NCBI GenBank assembly: GCA_003024175.1
Contig: MDYQ01000326.1
Span: 1-64,000 of the forward strand
Direction: 5' to 3'
DNA from: Planoprotostelium fungivorum
Lineage: Eukaryota > Evosea > Variosea > Cavosteliida > Cavosteliaceae
DNA: 64,000 nucleotides
Position numbers and translations under genes: made by a program. A model generated the notes under the pieces. The model worked only from the letters and a program-made list of their open reading frames with translations, did not search any database and had not been told where the DNA came from. Positions 25,735 to 37,330 of the stretch are shown piece by piece (positions within the stretch are counted from its first letter, which is position 1; every line of letters begins with the position of its first letter).

Positions 25735-27286
25735 ATGGCGGAAGCGTGAGTTGAGCGCAATTGATTCACTGACTCTCTCAAGCACTATGGAAGAGATAGA
25801 CCGAATGATGTCCGGTGAGGATATATGCAACATTCTCAATCTCACCCCATCCAGAACTTGGACTACGTCAAGAACCCGCGCAAATGAAGAGAGATATCTC
25901 TGAGAATGAAGTGGACGATCTCCTCACAGAATTGGGTGTCAACGCCGCAATCAGCCCCCCGGCCCCCGGAGGAAGAGGCATGTCTTCTGGTCCAGGAAGG
26001 GGTGTCTCCTCTGGACCTGGTAGAGGCATCTCTTCTGGTCCTGGAAGAGGCATCTCCAGCGGCCCCGGAAGAGGTTTCTCAAGTGGACCAGGTAGTAGCA
26101 CATCTGTCGAAGGGACTGACGAGGATAGGACGTGGGGCTGCGGCTCCTGAGAGTGCTGGTCGCTCGCGGCCGTTGGCGACTCACACACCAGATGGAAGGC
26201 CCATCATCCACACAGGACCTCCATGTGCTCACTGTAACGAGATGATCATCGGTCGTGTCATCTCTGCCCTTGGCAAGACGTATCACCCGCAGCACTTTGT
26301 GTGCCACCACTGTAACAAGCCCTTTGTCAATGGACAATTTGTGGAACACGATGGATACGCTTACTGTGAGACGGACTACAACCAGCTGCACTGTCCTCGT
26401 TGCAATAACTGCGGCCTGCCCATCGTAGACCGCTGCATCTCTGTGGCCGATCACAAGTACCACCCCGAACACTTCAACTGCACTGGATGTGGAAAGAACC
26501 TGGTAGGCTGCACGTTCAAAGAAGACGAGGGAGACATCTACTGTAACTCTTGCAAAGAGAACCGCACCCAGAGGATCGGTGAGTGCAGAGGAGGATGATG
26601 TCTCACAGAGGCAGGACCCAAGGCAGAGATCTGTGCCAAGTGCAAGAAACTCATCTACGGGGAGTTTGTCATCCTCAAGGGCCAGAAGATGCACGCAGAG
26701 CACTTCCGATGCGAAGAGTGTCGCTGTGAGTTCAGAGGAGGAAACTGTCACGAATACGAAGGAAAGTTGTACTGCGCTGAGGACTACGCCAAGATCATCC
26801 GTAACACGTGTGCCTCCTGTGGTAAACCCATTCTGGGCCGTAGTATCACTGCTGTTGGTGAGTGGAAGAGAGAGAGAGAGGAAGCTGACAGAATCAGGGA
26901 GAATGTGGCACCCCGAACACTTTGTGTGCTTCATCTGCCACGAGCCCTTCCCCGGCAGTAACTTCCACGAGAAGGACGGGAAGGCGTACTGTGATGCCCA
27001 CTACCTCTCTGAGTTTGGAACACCCTGTGCCAAGTGCAACAAGCCAGTCATCCACGGAGCCATCACCTTCCTGGAGAAGACGTACCACACGGAGCACTTC
27101 TGCTGCAGTGGATGTGATGGAGTACTCAAGAAGGGCGAAGTGATGGAGTGGGAATCGAAGCCCATGTGCATCAAGTGCTACGACAACCTTCCCAGGGATC
27201 TCAGGAAGAAGGTGGAGAAGAAGAAAGAGGAAGAGAAGAAGGCCCTGAAGAAGAGAGAGAAGGAGGAGAAGAAGGCCAATAAATAG
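25735..27286 (+). CDS. LD-motif and five-LIM-domain adhesion adaptor (paxillin/PINCH-like)
   Basis: The start is ATG 25735 (MAEA, then a 36-nt intron). Two LD-like motifs follow: MEEIDRMMSELGL, across a short intron, and NEVDDLLTELGVN. Next is a glycine-rich tandem repeat, five near-copies of SSGPGRG (25.98-26.1 kb), then five LIM domains. The zinc ligands are visible: CAHC..HFVCHHC..CETD (1), CNNC..HFNCTGC..CNSC (2), CAKC..HFRCEEC..CAED (3), CASC..HFVCFIC..CDAH (4) and CAKC..HFCCSGC..CIKC (5). The tail NLPRDLRKKVEKKKEEEKK is like the PINCH C-terminus. Paxillins have LD motifs plus four LIMs, and PINCH has five LIMs without LD motifs, so this protein combines both. It probably links integrin-type adhesions to actin. 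Introns lie near 26.11, 26.58 and 26.86 kb. Confidence 0.88.
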
Positions 27287-27352
27287 TTGTACTGTAGCAT
27301 CATCACAAACAGTAACCTCGCCGATTTATTGGTTCAAAGACAGAAGAGAGGT

Positions 27353-28117
27353 CTAGCAGCTTGGTGCACAGGGATCCTGCTCGCTCCACAATCCCGTTGC
27401 GAATTGAGCGATGTGATTGTCCACAAAGGAGTTGCACTGTCCATCATTACCTCCAACCCCTTGATCCACTCACCCTTTCAGAACCAGCGCAGTGAGAGAG
27501 AGCCATCTTGTGCAGGTGATCTAACCTTGTGGGATAGATCTTGCTGGAGTTTACTGCGTGGTGAACTTTCTTGCAGATGCTGCATTGCTCCTGGCTTGCA
27601 TTCAGTGATTACATTCAATAGCTTGTGTATCTCACCACGTTGGAAGATTTGAGACTTGCAGAGGAAGTCGTTCCTGGGGTGGTATCTGAAGGGCAGTACC
27701 CTGTTGAATCATCAATTGTTAATCAACAAAAAATGTTAATGTTGTTGTTGTAGTAATCTCACCAAGACTGCTGCAGATCTGAGGAGGTTTCTCTCGCTCA
27801 ACAATGTCGCGGATAATAATTGTAGCGTACGAGTTGATAAAATCCACACACTGCTCCCATCAGACATAGACACCATAATTTACACACAGCGCTCTGGTAA
27901 TTTTGGGGTACGTATGGACAGATACCCTCAACGATCTTTGTTATCTGCTGTTGTGTGGAGGATATTGTTATGTAACTGATTTACCATCAGAAACAGCTCC
28001 AACGCTCTCTCACCCCTCCGCAGTATAGAGAGTCAACTGGCAAAGAATACATGCATAAGTTGTCTGTGCAATAGGAACCAATAGAAGGAGGAGGACAATA
28101 GAACTTATCGGCTTCAT
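27353..28117 (-). CDS. Secreted saposin-like protein with two SapB domains
   Basis: No long open frame exists; the gene is visible only after joining small exons. The start MKPISSIVLLLLLVPIAQ at 28117 is a signal peptide. SapB domain 1 has ACILCQLTLYTAEG, then ITKIVEGICPYVPQNYQSAC, then VDFINSYATIIIRDI and PPQICSSL: six cysteines in the C-x2-C ... C ... C ... C order (last one in the next exon, YCPS). SapB domain 2 has EQCSICKKVHHAVNSSK, MALSHCAGSER, CNSFVDNHIAQFATGLW and ends DPCAPSC at 27353. Introns are about 37-60 nt. Saposin-like proteins bind or disrupt lipids in lysosomes; in amoebae they include pore-forming amoebapores. The exact role here is inferred only from family membership. Confidence 0.7.
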
Positions 28118-28387
28118 CGTGTTCCGTCCTCTTCGTTCTGTCCTTCCCTTGAAATTTCTAGATTTTATTCATTTATTCCGCTCGGGTGCTGGCGATGGCC
28201 CACCCAGCACCGCCTGAGTACCCATCTCAGATTCTCTAGCAGTGCGAATAGTCTTGTTGATACAAGTCGTGCTTGGCTGTTAGATCCAAAATTGCCTTTC
28301 AGAGGAAATTTTTTGGGGGGCGATGAGATGATGATCAGAAGATGGGAAAGTTTTCTTTCGAGACAATTGTTTATATGGACAGGGATA

Positions 28388-28561
28388 TTACGACGCTTCT
28401 ACTGGAGTGTTAGCCTCTGCTCTCTCCTGTCTTGAATCGGCTCTGTCGCATTCGAAGCTTGTTCTTCCGTTCTTGGTGTTCTCCTCCAGTATAGCATCGC
28501 TACGGAATCCGTAGTAGTCAATTCTCTTGTTCTTTCTCTGAGTGGTGATGTTTCTGGGCAT
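28388..28561 (-). CDS. Possible small protein (57 residues)
   Basis: An uninterrupted frame MPRNITTQRKNKRIDYYGFR ... EANTPVEAS, basic at the start and acidic later, is unrecognised. It lies between the saposin-like gene and the SLC25 gene in about 730 bp otherwise free of genes. It could be a real microprotein, an exon, or chance. Confidence 0.3.
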   Translation of the reverse strand: MPRNITTQRKNKRIDYYGFRSDAILEENTKNGRTSFECDRADSRQERAEANTPVEAS

Positions 28562-28847
28562 CTTCTCTTATGTGGTACTGAGCGGGTGTTTTGTGGTTTG
28601 GTGTTTGTAAAATAATAACGCTATCCGGTCGCGGAGACCTGCCGACGTTTGTAAACCGAAATTTAAAGTTGTAACCCAAAGGTTTGGAAGAGCACTTGAG
28701 AGGTCCAGCGCTTCCAGAGATCCATTCCATATCTACCCAGCTGTCTTCACACCCAGAGTTTCAATACAATGAAAAGGTTTCATTGTATCAAAATTGTAAG
28801 CGGGTAAACAAATTCGGGAACGCACAGGTTCAGATTCATCTGACAAC

Positions 28848-30135
28848 ATGAATCGCCAAGACCCCCTCCTGCATGCCTTAGCGTGAGTGTTATGTAGACG
28901 TCACCGATTTATCTTCTCAGTGGAATTGGCGGCGGAACTGTAGCTTTTGGACTCACTTACCCCTTGATCAACATCAGCACCAGACTTCAGGTCAAAAAAG
29001 GAAAAGTAGGGCTAGTTTGTTATACTGAGTTCGTCAACTGAAGTCTTTGATTAGGGCACAAATTTGGAAATCATCAGACAAGTCCTAAATGAAGAGGGAT
29101 GGCGCGGTCTTTTCAGCGGTCTTAGCTCTGGATTAGCAGGAATTGTCAGTACTTCAGGTGTGGTTCGCTCTCTCGCCAGCTCTGATTTTTTAAAGGAGTG
29201 TACTACTATTGCTATGAATTCCTCAGGGTCTATTTCGAGGGGGGAAAGAAGGTATGTCCCTTATCGAAAATAGCTCAAATTGAACAGGCCCAACTTTCAA
29301 ACACCAAAGTTTTGTTGATGGGTGCCATATCGGGCGTGATTACAGCGGTGGTGACGAATCCAATCTGGGTCATCAATGCCAGAAAGACCACTGTCAATGC
29401 GAAGGTGAGAGATGATAGCGAATGAACCCTTGAGGTGCCAGACCTGAGGAATGACCATCTCATCAGGCCGACGAAGGACATCAACTGGGAATCATTGATA
29501 CGGCCAAGTTGATGATCAGAGAAGAAGGTGAGGAGAAGAGAGAAGAAGGAATGACAGATCAGGTGTCGGATCACTGTGGAACGGCGTCATCCCGGCAGTC
29601 ATCTTAGCCATCAACCCCACGATGCAGTATTTCATTTTCGAGAAGCTCAAGTCCGTGGCCACTCGACGGGGTAAATCACTGACCATGATCCAAGCCTTCT
29701 GGATGGGTGCTATTGCGAAAGTCATCGCCACCGTTGGTGAGTCATGATGATAACTCCCTTGTTGGATCTCTTCTTAACGGATACAGTAACGTATCCATAC
29801 ATTGTGGTGAAAAGTCGTCTGCAAGCGGCAGGAAAGGGAGAAGATAAGCAGAGCACATCAGAAGCTCTATCTCAACTCTTGAAGACAGAGGGAATCAGAG
29901 GATTCTACAAGGGTGCGTCATCATTCGAGCGAGTGTTGAATCACTTATGCACACAGGAATTGAGAGCAAGATCCTTCAGAGCGTGTTGAATGCGTCTTTC
30001 CAATTTATGTTCAAGGAAAAATTTGTCACTATTATTTTAATCACCAGTCGATTGATTCAAATGCTTTTCACTCGGTCCACCATCACGAAGGTAGAAGCAG
30101 CAGCCACAATAGCCAAAACAGTGGTATCCAACTGA
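28848..30135 (+). CDS. SLC25-family carrier, peroxisomal PMP34 (SLC25A17)-like
   Basis: The start is MNRQDPLLHALA at 28848. Three mitochondrial-carrier repeats are visible: FGLTYPLINISTRLQVKKGK (P-x-D/N-x-x-x-R/T type signature), VVTNPIWVINARKTT and VVTYPYIVVKSRLQAAGKGE. Between them are typical elements: EEGWRGLFSGLSSGLAGI, MQYFIFEKLKSV and TEGIRGFYKG. PxNPIWVxNxR in repeat 2 is characteristic of PMP34 and the FAD/NAD/CoA-carrier branch rather than of ADP/ATP carriers. PMP34 exchanges CoA, FAD and nucleotides across the peroxisome membrane. About seven introns of 35-50 nt, one lying just after the second repeat. The C-terminus ATIAKTVVSN ends at 30135. Confidence 0.82.
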
Positions 30136-30248
30136 ATCAAATAAACGTAGATCTTGAGATGTTGTTGAGTCCTCGTTTATACAAAATGGTTCATCTAAGG
30201 ATGAGAATAAATAGATACAAGTGCGATTGGTGTCGGTGGTCTCAGAGG

Positions 30249-32867
30249 TCAATCATAATCCTCCGGATTGGGAGGGCACATCAACACTGCACCTGATTTG
30301 ATGACCTGGATGGATGAGGGGACTAGAACATTCAAATTCACCTGGCACTCGAAAGGAGCACATTTCAGGATTTCTCCGTCCATGTTGATGGGGCAATCGG
30401 ATGTCGGCTCAAATCTCAATGCCTTGACTTTGAATAACTTGATGTAAGGTAACTCAGTGTGCTTCCCACTCTGTAGTTTGGCAAGATATTTGATGATTTC
30501 ACCTCTCGAGCATTTGTACCTGGGGAAGTGAGTATCTACGTGAGGGATAGACTGACCATATACATAAGGAGAGGAGACCATCCGAGGGATGTGCGCCGGG
30601 ACAAGCTGCAGGAGTTTGTGTGTTGGCGCCCGAGACATTAAATGCCATCAAGTTGAATAATTCTAGTTGATCGATATGAATCCACTCGTTTTCTGTGTAA
30701 GGAGCATGCTTGTGCAGCCGCGTTGCTGCCTCCATCTCACACAGCGACCCACTTGAAGGAGTCAACCTCATCAAGTTGAGCATGCTACCTATGCGATGTT
30801 ATCTTCGATCCTTTGTCTATGTATCCTCTACACTTTCGTCTCACCTGTGGACGGTCGCTTGAGTAAACCAGATAGTGGGGGTGGATGCAATGGAGCGGGA
30901 GTTAAAAAGGGATTTAGATTCAACATGTTGAGATTGCCTCCAGAAAAAGACGCTCTCCTCATCAGTGGGGAGTACGGTGTGATCTGTGACTTTCAATCTC
31001 CTTCCATTTCGTTCATTCCTTCACTTCATTCGGTAGGTCTACAGCCTCCAACTGTAGAGAAGATTGTATTGAATGATCTTCCTTCATCTCTGATGGTGTT
31101 CGAATCAGCTTTCCATTGATTCGCACCGATCTGCATTGTATCAGATATAGAATTGATGAGATGATCTAGATATAGAATTGACGATGTCTATAGATATGAT
31201 CTGGATATAGAATTGATAATGATCTAGATATAGAATGTTCACAACTAAGACTTACGGAAGAGAATCAGACTCTGGGATGTAGGAGAGGTTTCCCTTCCAG
31301 AATCGAGGGGCCATCAATTCTTTGAGGGCACAATAGATGTATCTGGCTGGCCCCATAGACCGATACCGATCTGAATCCTCTGCTACAGCTGACATAAAAC
31401 CATACAAACAGGTGATCAGCCCAAAGTGATACTCGTCCCTCGTCGGAAAGTAGGTCGATACGATATCGACAGGTCGAAGTACACCCTATCAATTCAGTCT
31501 ACCTCCCGTACTGTACTTGTATCTATTACCTTGACGATATACAACGCGTGTTTCACAGGGTCGATGGTTCCCGCAGCTGACATGGCCAGGGCGTTCTGAG
31601 AACCTGCGGCAATCAAACCTAATGGCATCGATCTGGCCACATTGGCATCCCCCCGGCTCATCAATCCATTCAACACCTCGTTCACAATTCCATCCCCTCC
31701 CACACTGTCTCGGTCATTCTATATCTTATCTATATCCTATTCTATCTCTATATCCTCCATATCTATATCTTCTATGTCTATTCTGTACTCACCATACGAT
31801 TCCATCCGTGCTCTTGAGATCGATTTCTTTAGCGATGTCGAAGGCATGTTTACTTCGTTTGGTCTCTGTTTGTCATTCAGTTGTCATCTATTTGATGAAC
31901 AAACCGTGTTCTGTGATGTGGATTCCAGCCAGCTGGAAGATGGGTCTCACTGAGGTTTCGTACTTCTTCTTCGCCGTTTGATTCCCCCCAATTGGATTGA
32001 TGATCACCGTTAACCTCCACCGTCAGACCTTCCTCTCTGTCTGCTCACCTCCGAGGTCTCCTTGTAGATTCGTATAACACTTCGCTCAGTTTCGTTCCAA
32101 AGGAGAAGAAACCTTCTCTCATTCTGCTGCGAAAGACGTAGTCCTTCCTGGGTGATCTGCTGGGGTCCAACAGATTGAAGCAGTACCCTGTCAAGGTCAA
32201 TACTTTCATCGATTCGACAGGAGGTGATCTGAATGGGTGCCTCACTGTCTTGCTTGCGTTGAGACAATGTGAAGATCCTCAACAGGTAGGTGTGCGGGTC
32301 CATGTCATCCCACGATGAGAGATCATCTGTTCCTGTTTCTTTCTTTTCTACCTGTGCTGTGTCATTCACGTCCGATGAACATGAATGGAGACACACCTCC
32401 AGACGGAACCCGATGATGTCTACGAATAGAATATATCTCCTGATCACATTGGGAACTAAACGAACATCCGAGAAGGGTCGACTGCTCTCTGTCCTCTCTC
32501 AGTTTCTGTCTTTTTCTACAATCGCCTCACTGGGAGAGATGTAAGTAGACTCCGACACATCCTTGCTCTTGTTCTCCTCTTGTGGTATCGAACTGATGTC
32601 GTGGGGAGCGTAGACGATACGATCACCTGCTATGGTTATTCTTTGTCTCGCACTTTCAAACGTGACGGGTTCGTTTGGAAACAGATCGGAGATGTCATTT
32701 GGTGAGACCAAAGGACCGAGGTGAAGATGAAGTGCAAACAAATAAGTAAAAGAGAGACTGGCCTTTCAAGTATAACTCGTATGTAACATCCTCCAAAGTG
32801 GCATGTAGATTGACTCGATCCTCCGTCTAAGAAACGTAGTGAGTAAATTCTGACCATTCAGTACCAT
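30249..32867 (-). CDS. Sphingosine/diacylglycerol-type lipid kinase, copy A
   Basis: The start is MVLNG (32867), followed after a short intron by TEDRVNLHATLEDVTYELYL. A long N-terminal region resembles the lipid-interaction part of sphingosine kinases (32.0-32.8 kb). The catalytic domain has NQTAKKKYETSVRPIFQLAG, HITEHGLFIK, the nucleotide-binding GGDGIVNEVLNGLMS and PLGLIAAGSQNALA. The next exons read VDIVSTYFPTRDEYHFGLIT, YRSMGPARYIYCALKEL and FWKGNLSYIPE, as in SphK enzymes. The C-terminal lobe ends NMDGEILKCAPFECQVNLNV and NPEDYD. It would phosphorylate sphingoid bases or a related lipid at membranes. An intron at 31.14-31.25 kb is enlarged by a degenerate repeat. Exon borders in the N-terminal region are uncertain. 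Confidence 0.8.
31141..31240. repeat. Degenerate 25-bp repeat in a lipid-kinase intron
   Basis: Three to four imperfect copies of a unit containing gatctagatatagaattga occur in an intron of lipid kinase A. Confidence 0.6.
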
Positions 32868-33277
32868 CTTGACAAGGTCTCACCGAAGATGTGAAAGAAC
32901 ACGAGCGATGGTGGGGCATCTCTTTACGGTGGATTGTGTTTAAGACACCAAATGATGTGTTACGAAAGGTAGAGAGAGAGGGATGTCGAAGAATGGAAGG
33001 GTTTAGCCTTCATTCAAGAGAGTTGCTTTGTGTTGTGATGGTCTCGGTGTCTACAGACAACCCCTCGGCGAACCATTCTTCCGGGAAATTTATCTTGTGT
33101 ACTGGAAACACATCATTATAAATATTCATTATTATGATTTTATTGCTGAGACCCAAAGGAGGGCTGTGACACGTTCTAGATCAAGACCACCAGACAAACC
33201 TCTTCGATTGGAAGCTCTTATATATCGAGAGCCTGCTTCTTTGCAGATCAATTAACTCCTGCATGATATGGAATTAC
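32868..33277. other. Spacer upstream of lipid kinase A
   Basis: It is presumably promoter and 5' UTR of copy A. The open frames here look like chance. Confidence 0.4.
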
Positions 33278-33561
33278 TCAGCCTCGGAATTGTACGAGCA
33301 GAACACCATCAGTTGCTGTATATCCCATATCAATCTCCTCATACAATCAGTTGATTTAGATATGATTTGTATTACCATAAATTTCAGAATGGTTCGATAC
33401 TTCTTTGTCCACTCTTGCCTCTTCTGCACCGAATCAATTCTACATAGACGTATGGATCTGACAGACATATCGAAGGGTGAATCCATCACGATCTCAAGTG
33501 CCATGGCCTGGAAGACCTCATAGACACCTATGTCTATGACGTCCAGCTGTCTTGGATGCAT
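33278..33561 (-). CDS. Hypothetical small protein between the lipid kinases
   Basis: A frame MHPRQLDVIDIGVYEVFQAM ... SVRSIRLCRIDSVQKRQEW ... KYRTILKFM is protein-like. It is probably spliced over a 38-nt intron to EIDMGYTATDGVLLVQFRG, ending at 33278. About 80 residues, amphipathic helical, unrecognised. It sits in the same orientation as both kinases. Confidence 0.4.
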
Positions 33562-33783
33562 CCTGTCTTGCATATAGATATAGACAGATAGTTATTAGAG
33601 GAGCATAACAAAGCTAATTTGGTTCAATTTGTTCACCGTGAAAGAGGACTCAAGCTGATACGGAGATAACGGTACGTTATATGAATCTTGAGAATAAATT
33701 ACTTTTGTTTACGTTTGGAATGCCAGCTGATGGCCTCCTTTGACGAAGGCCGAAAGTATGTCATATTCGATGGGTCCACTTTA

Positions 33784-35388
33784 TCAAACAATAACAAGGA
33801 TAGCCTCAGGTATCACAGTGCAGGTGAATGGAGCGATTCCCTTCAGCTCTCCATCAATGTCCAGCACCTGCTCTGTCTGCTACCGTCAGATCGATAATTC
33901 CACAATACCTCACTTGTTCCTTGGTGTCATCAATCGGTTGTCCCTTCTCATCGCACAGAGGAATGATGGAGAACTGCTTACACTGCCTGTATCTAATTCA
34001 TTCAGCTACGCACTCGTTATGCCTTACTCTACATAGTCCAACTCCTTGTGTGTACCATCGTAGAACTTCTGGAAGACCTACATAGTGTCACTCAGACGAA
34101 TGCAATTCGGCTCACATTGGCGAGATCGAAAACGTTCGACGTCTTGATGAGGATGACATCGATACATCCATCGTTCAATCTGGCATCCGGAGCTAATTTC
34201 ATTCCCTTGGCTGCGGTCTGAATCATGTTGGCGATGCACACCGAGTAGTCATCCTCCGTCTCCCACTCAATGCCCCCTCCACACTTCAGTCTTTGAGTCG
34301 TCTGACTCATTCACCTGGAGACACCCCTTTGATGAGAGCTCTCGTTTTGTGTCCCTTGAAGATTTCTACGGCGGCTGCAGTGGTGTACCTTCTCGTGTCA
34401 GACTGATCTCTCCCCTGCCCTCACCTGATGGCATTTCCCATCCATCTCATCTTCTCCGCCGTGATCAAAACTTTCGAGGCCATTCCTAAAGGAGTGAGAG
34501 ACGACATAAGAGGATCTTACCCCAATGGATGGAATTGAAGAGATAGATGGATCGATCTTCATTTTGGAAGGTGACCTGAGAGAATGAGGTTCATTACGCG
34601 GTTCTCTCACATGAGCGATGTCGATGGGCACAGACCACCCTCTCTTGATTCTCTGTAGGATGTTCTTCACTTCTATTGTCCCATACAGCTCAAGAGAGAA
34701 TGAATTTCCTGTTCCTGTACACGTCAACGAATGATGTCAAGTGAGCATGAGGTGATGCACCTGCAGGGATCATGACAACGGGTACCTTGAATCTAATCTG
34801 GTCGGTTCTTCTCATCAGTCCATTCACCACTTCGTGTAAAGTTCCATCACCCCCCTTCTTCATTCAACTTTGATGGAGTGTGTAACTCACCAGCACACCA
34901 ATTACATCGATACCCTCCAAGTCGACGATGGTCATCAATTCTTCCGCGTGCCCCTTGTACTCGAGGGGTACTATTTGTACCTGTAGATATTCATCCTCGA
35001 TTTCAGGGCAATTCTCACCTCCAATTCGTTTAACTCCAAAGCCTTCTTCACATTATGAGCCATCTGTTCCCCACTCTGGTCTCCACTCTGTGGATTGTAC
35101 AAGATCTTGATTCTCTTTGTGTCTGTCTTTCCTCTGTATCACCACCTCGATTCCGAGCTGACTCACCTTGACCAAAGAATCCTTCGGATGAAGAATAGTC
35201 GGACAGAGCTCATCCTCAAAACCAAGTTTGTCGTTCCAGTTGGACAGAGCTTTAATCTCCTCCTATTTCATCAGATCAGATGGTGACCGAACTAACCTTC
35301 TCAATGGTCTCTGTGGACTTGAAGATCTTGCTGATGCTATGACTTATAAGTACGGTTTTTGAATTGCAGCTGCTCTTCACCTGTTCAT
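33784..35388 (-). CDS. Sphingosine/diacylglycerol-type lipid kinase, copy B
   Basis: The start is MNS, spliced over 37 nt to HSISKIFKSTETIEKEEIKAL (35388). The catalytic domain reads IKILYNPQSGDQSGEQMAHN, LEGIDVIGVLGGDGTLHEVV, VPVVMIPAGTGNSFSLELYG and WSVPIDIAHV. Later exons have TTAAAVEIFKGHKTRALIKG and the typical MKLAPDARLNDGCIDVILIK. The C-terminal part (YRQCKQFSIIPLCDEKG, VLDIDGELKGIAPFTCTVIP) ends EAILVIV at 33784. All the landmark motifs of the SphK/CERK/YegS kinase fold are present, so it is probably active. It lies head-to-tail with copy A, suggesting tandem duplication, though the two are well diverged. Confidence 0.82.
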
Positions 35389-35571
35389 GTTTGTGCGTTC
35401 AATGGGCTGTTTTACCACTCGTTATAAATAAACATCCTGCAAAGTTGGCCAAATTCACCAAGGTATTCTGCAAGATTTCATGTTTTCCGCGAATGGATGA
35501 CACATCTACAATGGCATATTTGATGACGACATCTTGATCGGCGGAGTGCACTTCTCATTGAGCAACATAGC
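35389..35571. promoter_or_regulatory. Divergent promoter region between lipid kinase B and the phosphorylase gene
   Basis: The 183 bp between opposed start codons should hold both promoters. No clear motif is seen. Confidence 0.35.
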
Positions 35572-36499
35572 ATGACTACTCCACTCGGCATCATAGGTGG
35601 AAGTAGTCTATTGAAGAGCGTGTACTTCCAGGGTTTCGAATCTCGCACCGTTCAAACTCGCTTTGGTGATCGGGAGCATGTAACGGTGTTTGACTTTATC
35701 AAGGGGATGTTAATTTGTGGTTTGGGGAGGACATCATTTTTTGTCAAAGACACGCGGCAGACCCACAAAAGGAATATAGCCCGCCTCATCTGATCAACAA
35801 GCAAGCCATCGTTCAAGCAATGTACGATAGTGGAGTTCGACACGTGATTGCCTTTGGAAGTGTCGGTGGGTTTTATAAGATAACTTCCCCTCAAAAGAAC
35901 AGGTTCTTTGGACCCAGAGAAATATCCATTTGGAACATTATTGGTCGCAGACGATTTCTTCAATCCATCAGAAATCATCACAGTATTCAACGATGCACGT
36001 GCTCACTTTGTTCCCGAGATGCGAACACCGTACAGAGAGAAGGTGATCAGTCGATGTGATAAACTAATCTCACATGCTGTAGGTCTTTTCCGTCGTAAAA
36101 CAGCAACACGATAAAGTAGTTGATGGAGGCACTTACGCTCAGACTCTTGGTCCTCGCTTCGAAACGAAGTCAGAAATCCGATTTCTGAAGTCTTTTGCTG
36201 ACGTTGTCGGTGAGCCATTCAGACCTCTCAATATCGTCCTCACTTCGTCAGGAATGACAGCTGCTCACGAATTTATCCTCTGTTCTGAGCTGAAGATAGA
36301 ATACGCCCTCATCTGTATGATTGATAACGTTGCGAACGGATTGGCTACTAAGACCCTGACACTAGAAGAAGTGAGAAACGGATCAACGGAGCTGATTGAT
36401 CAGAACTTTCAGTTCCATCAGGGAGTGGCATTAAACCAACAGACTGTGGAGGGAGTTGTTTCTCTTCTACTACAGAAACGAGAAGAGTTGAGAAAATAG
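35572..36499 (+). CDS. Purine nucleoside / methylthioadenosine phosphorylase-family enzyme
   Basis: The protein starts MTTPLGIIGGSSLLKSVYF; the GIIGGS motif is the phosphate-binding start of MTAP-type enzymes. Exons continue DIIFCQRHAADPQKEYSPPH (RHG-like substrate loop), YDSGVRHVIAFGSVG, after a short intron DPEKYPFGTLLVADDFFNPS, then a VPEMRTPYREK exon, GPRFETKSEIRFLKSFADVV and VLTSSGMTAAHEFILCSELK. It ends KREELRK at 36499. The family splits the N-glycosidic bond of purine nucleosides or methylthioadenosine using phosphate. The region after GMTAAHE diverges from true MTAP (which has MTT-PE), so specificity cannot be assigned. Introns of 35-50 nt. Confidence 0.78.
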
Positions 36500-36547
36500 A
36501 CTTCACAACGATTTGATAAAGCGATCTAATGTAAACATCGATTTATT

Positions 36548-37330
36548 GTGTTCTACAAGAAAGGAGACCAGATTGGAAAGGACGTATTCACATTTGACGT
36601 CCATTTCATCATCCATTCCGACAACTGCCGTGGCAATTTCGAATTTATATCTCCCGTCATACATGATTGGGCTGCGCGAAGTACACGGTGGAGATCGACT
36701 ACTTCACAGTGTGACTATCACTTCTCGAGAACCATGGTGATCTACAACAACTGTGCTTTGTAAAAAGATGCACTGGTGACAACAACTGATGAGACGATGC
36801 ACGATGATGAGATGTTGACGATGTCACATAGCAATTCATTGATGTGATAACGGAGGAATTCAACGATGTATCCAGGATGAAAAAGAATGCTCGATACATC
36901 CCCACGTACAGATTCATCAACTTCATGCCCAATCAACAGATGGAGAAGAGGGAGATTGAGTTCAAGAACTTCTCGTTCTTTTATCGCTTCATCATTCGTG
37001 ATGACAAGTTAATAGGATCGCTTTCTGCTTCTGGCGAGGAAGAGATTGCGTGGAAGATAGGAACGGAGAAGGTGAAGGCAGTTGATCGTGCGGAGAAGAG
37101 GGGCTGGAAAGCGGATCTCACCCCTGAGGGAGAGTCATGCTGCAGGGACGGAGGTGATGAAGAAGAGAAAAAAGAGGAACACGCTGAGAGACAAGAAGCG
37201 AGCCTCCGAGGAGATACCGAACACAACCTCTGCAGCGCAGACGTACTGGTCAGCAGATGACGAGGCGAGGTACCCACGACTATTCCGTCATCTTCAAGCG
37301 ACAACGCACCGGGACGTCACAGGGCACTGA
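36548..37330 (+). CDS. Hypothetical protein
   Basis: Two protein-like segments, GKDVFTFDVHFIIHSDNCRG (36.57 kb) and, after a probable intron ending near 36.83 kb, FIDVITEEFNDVSRMKKNAR followed by FKNFSFFYRFIIRDDKLIGS and IAWKIGTEKVKAVDRAEKRG, are unrecognised. A basic tail follows, either EEEKKEEHAERQEAS in one frame or KKRKKRNTLRDKKRASEEIP in another. Junctions are not fully resolved. Confidence 0.4.

Noticed and set aside
25951-26934. 327-residue minus-strand ORF across the LIM gene
   Set aside because: It is the antisense shadow of five clear LIM domains with correct zinc ligands on the plus strand.
36981-37304. Minus-strand serine-rich ORF
   Set aside because: It is opposite a more protein-like plus frame, with no motif.
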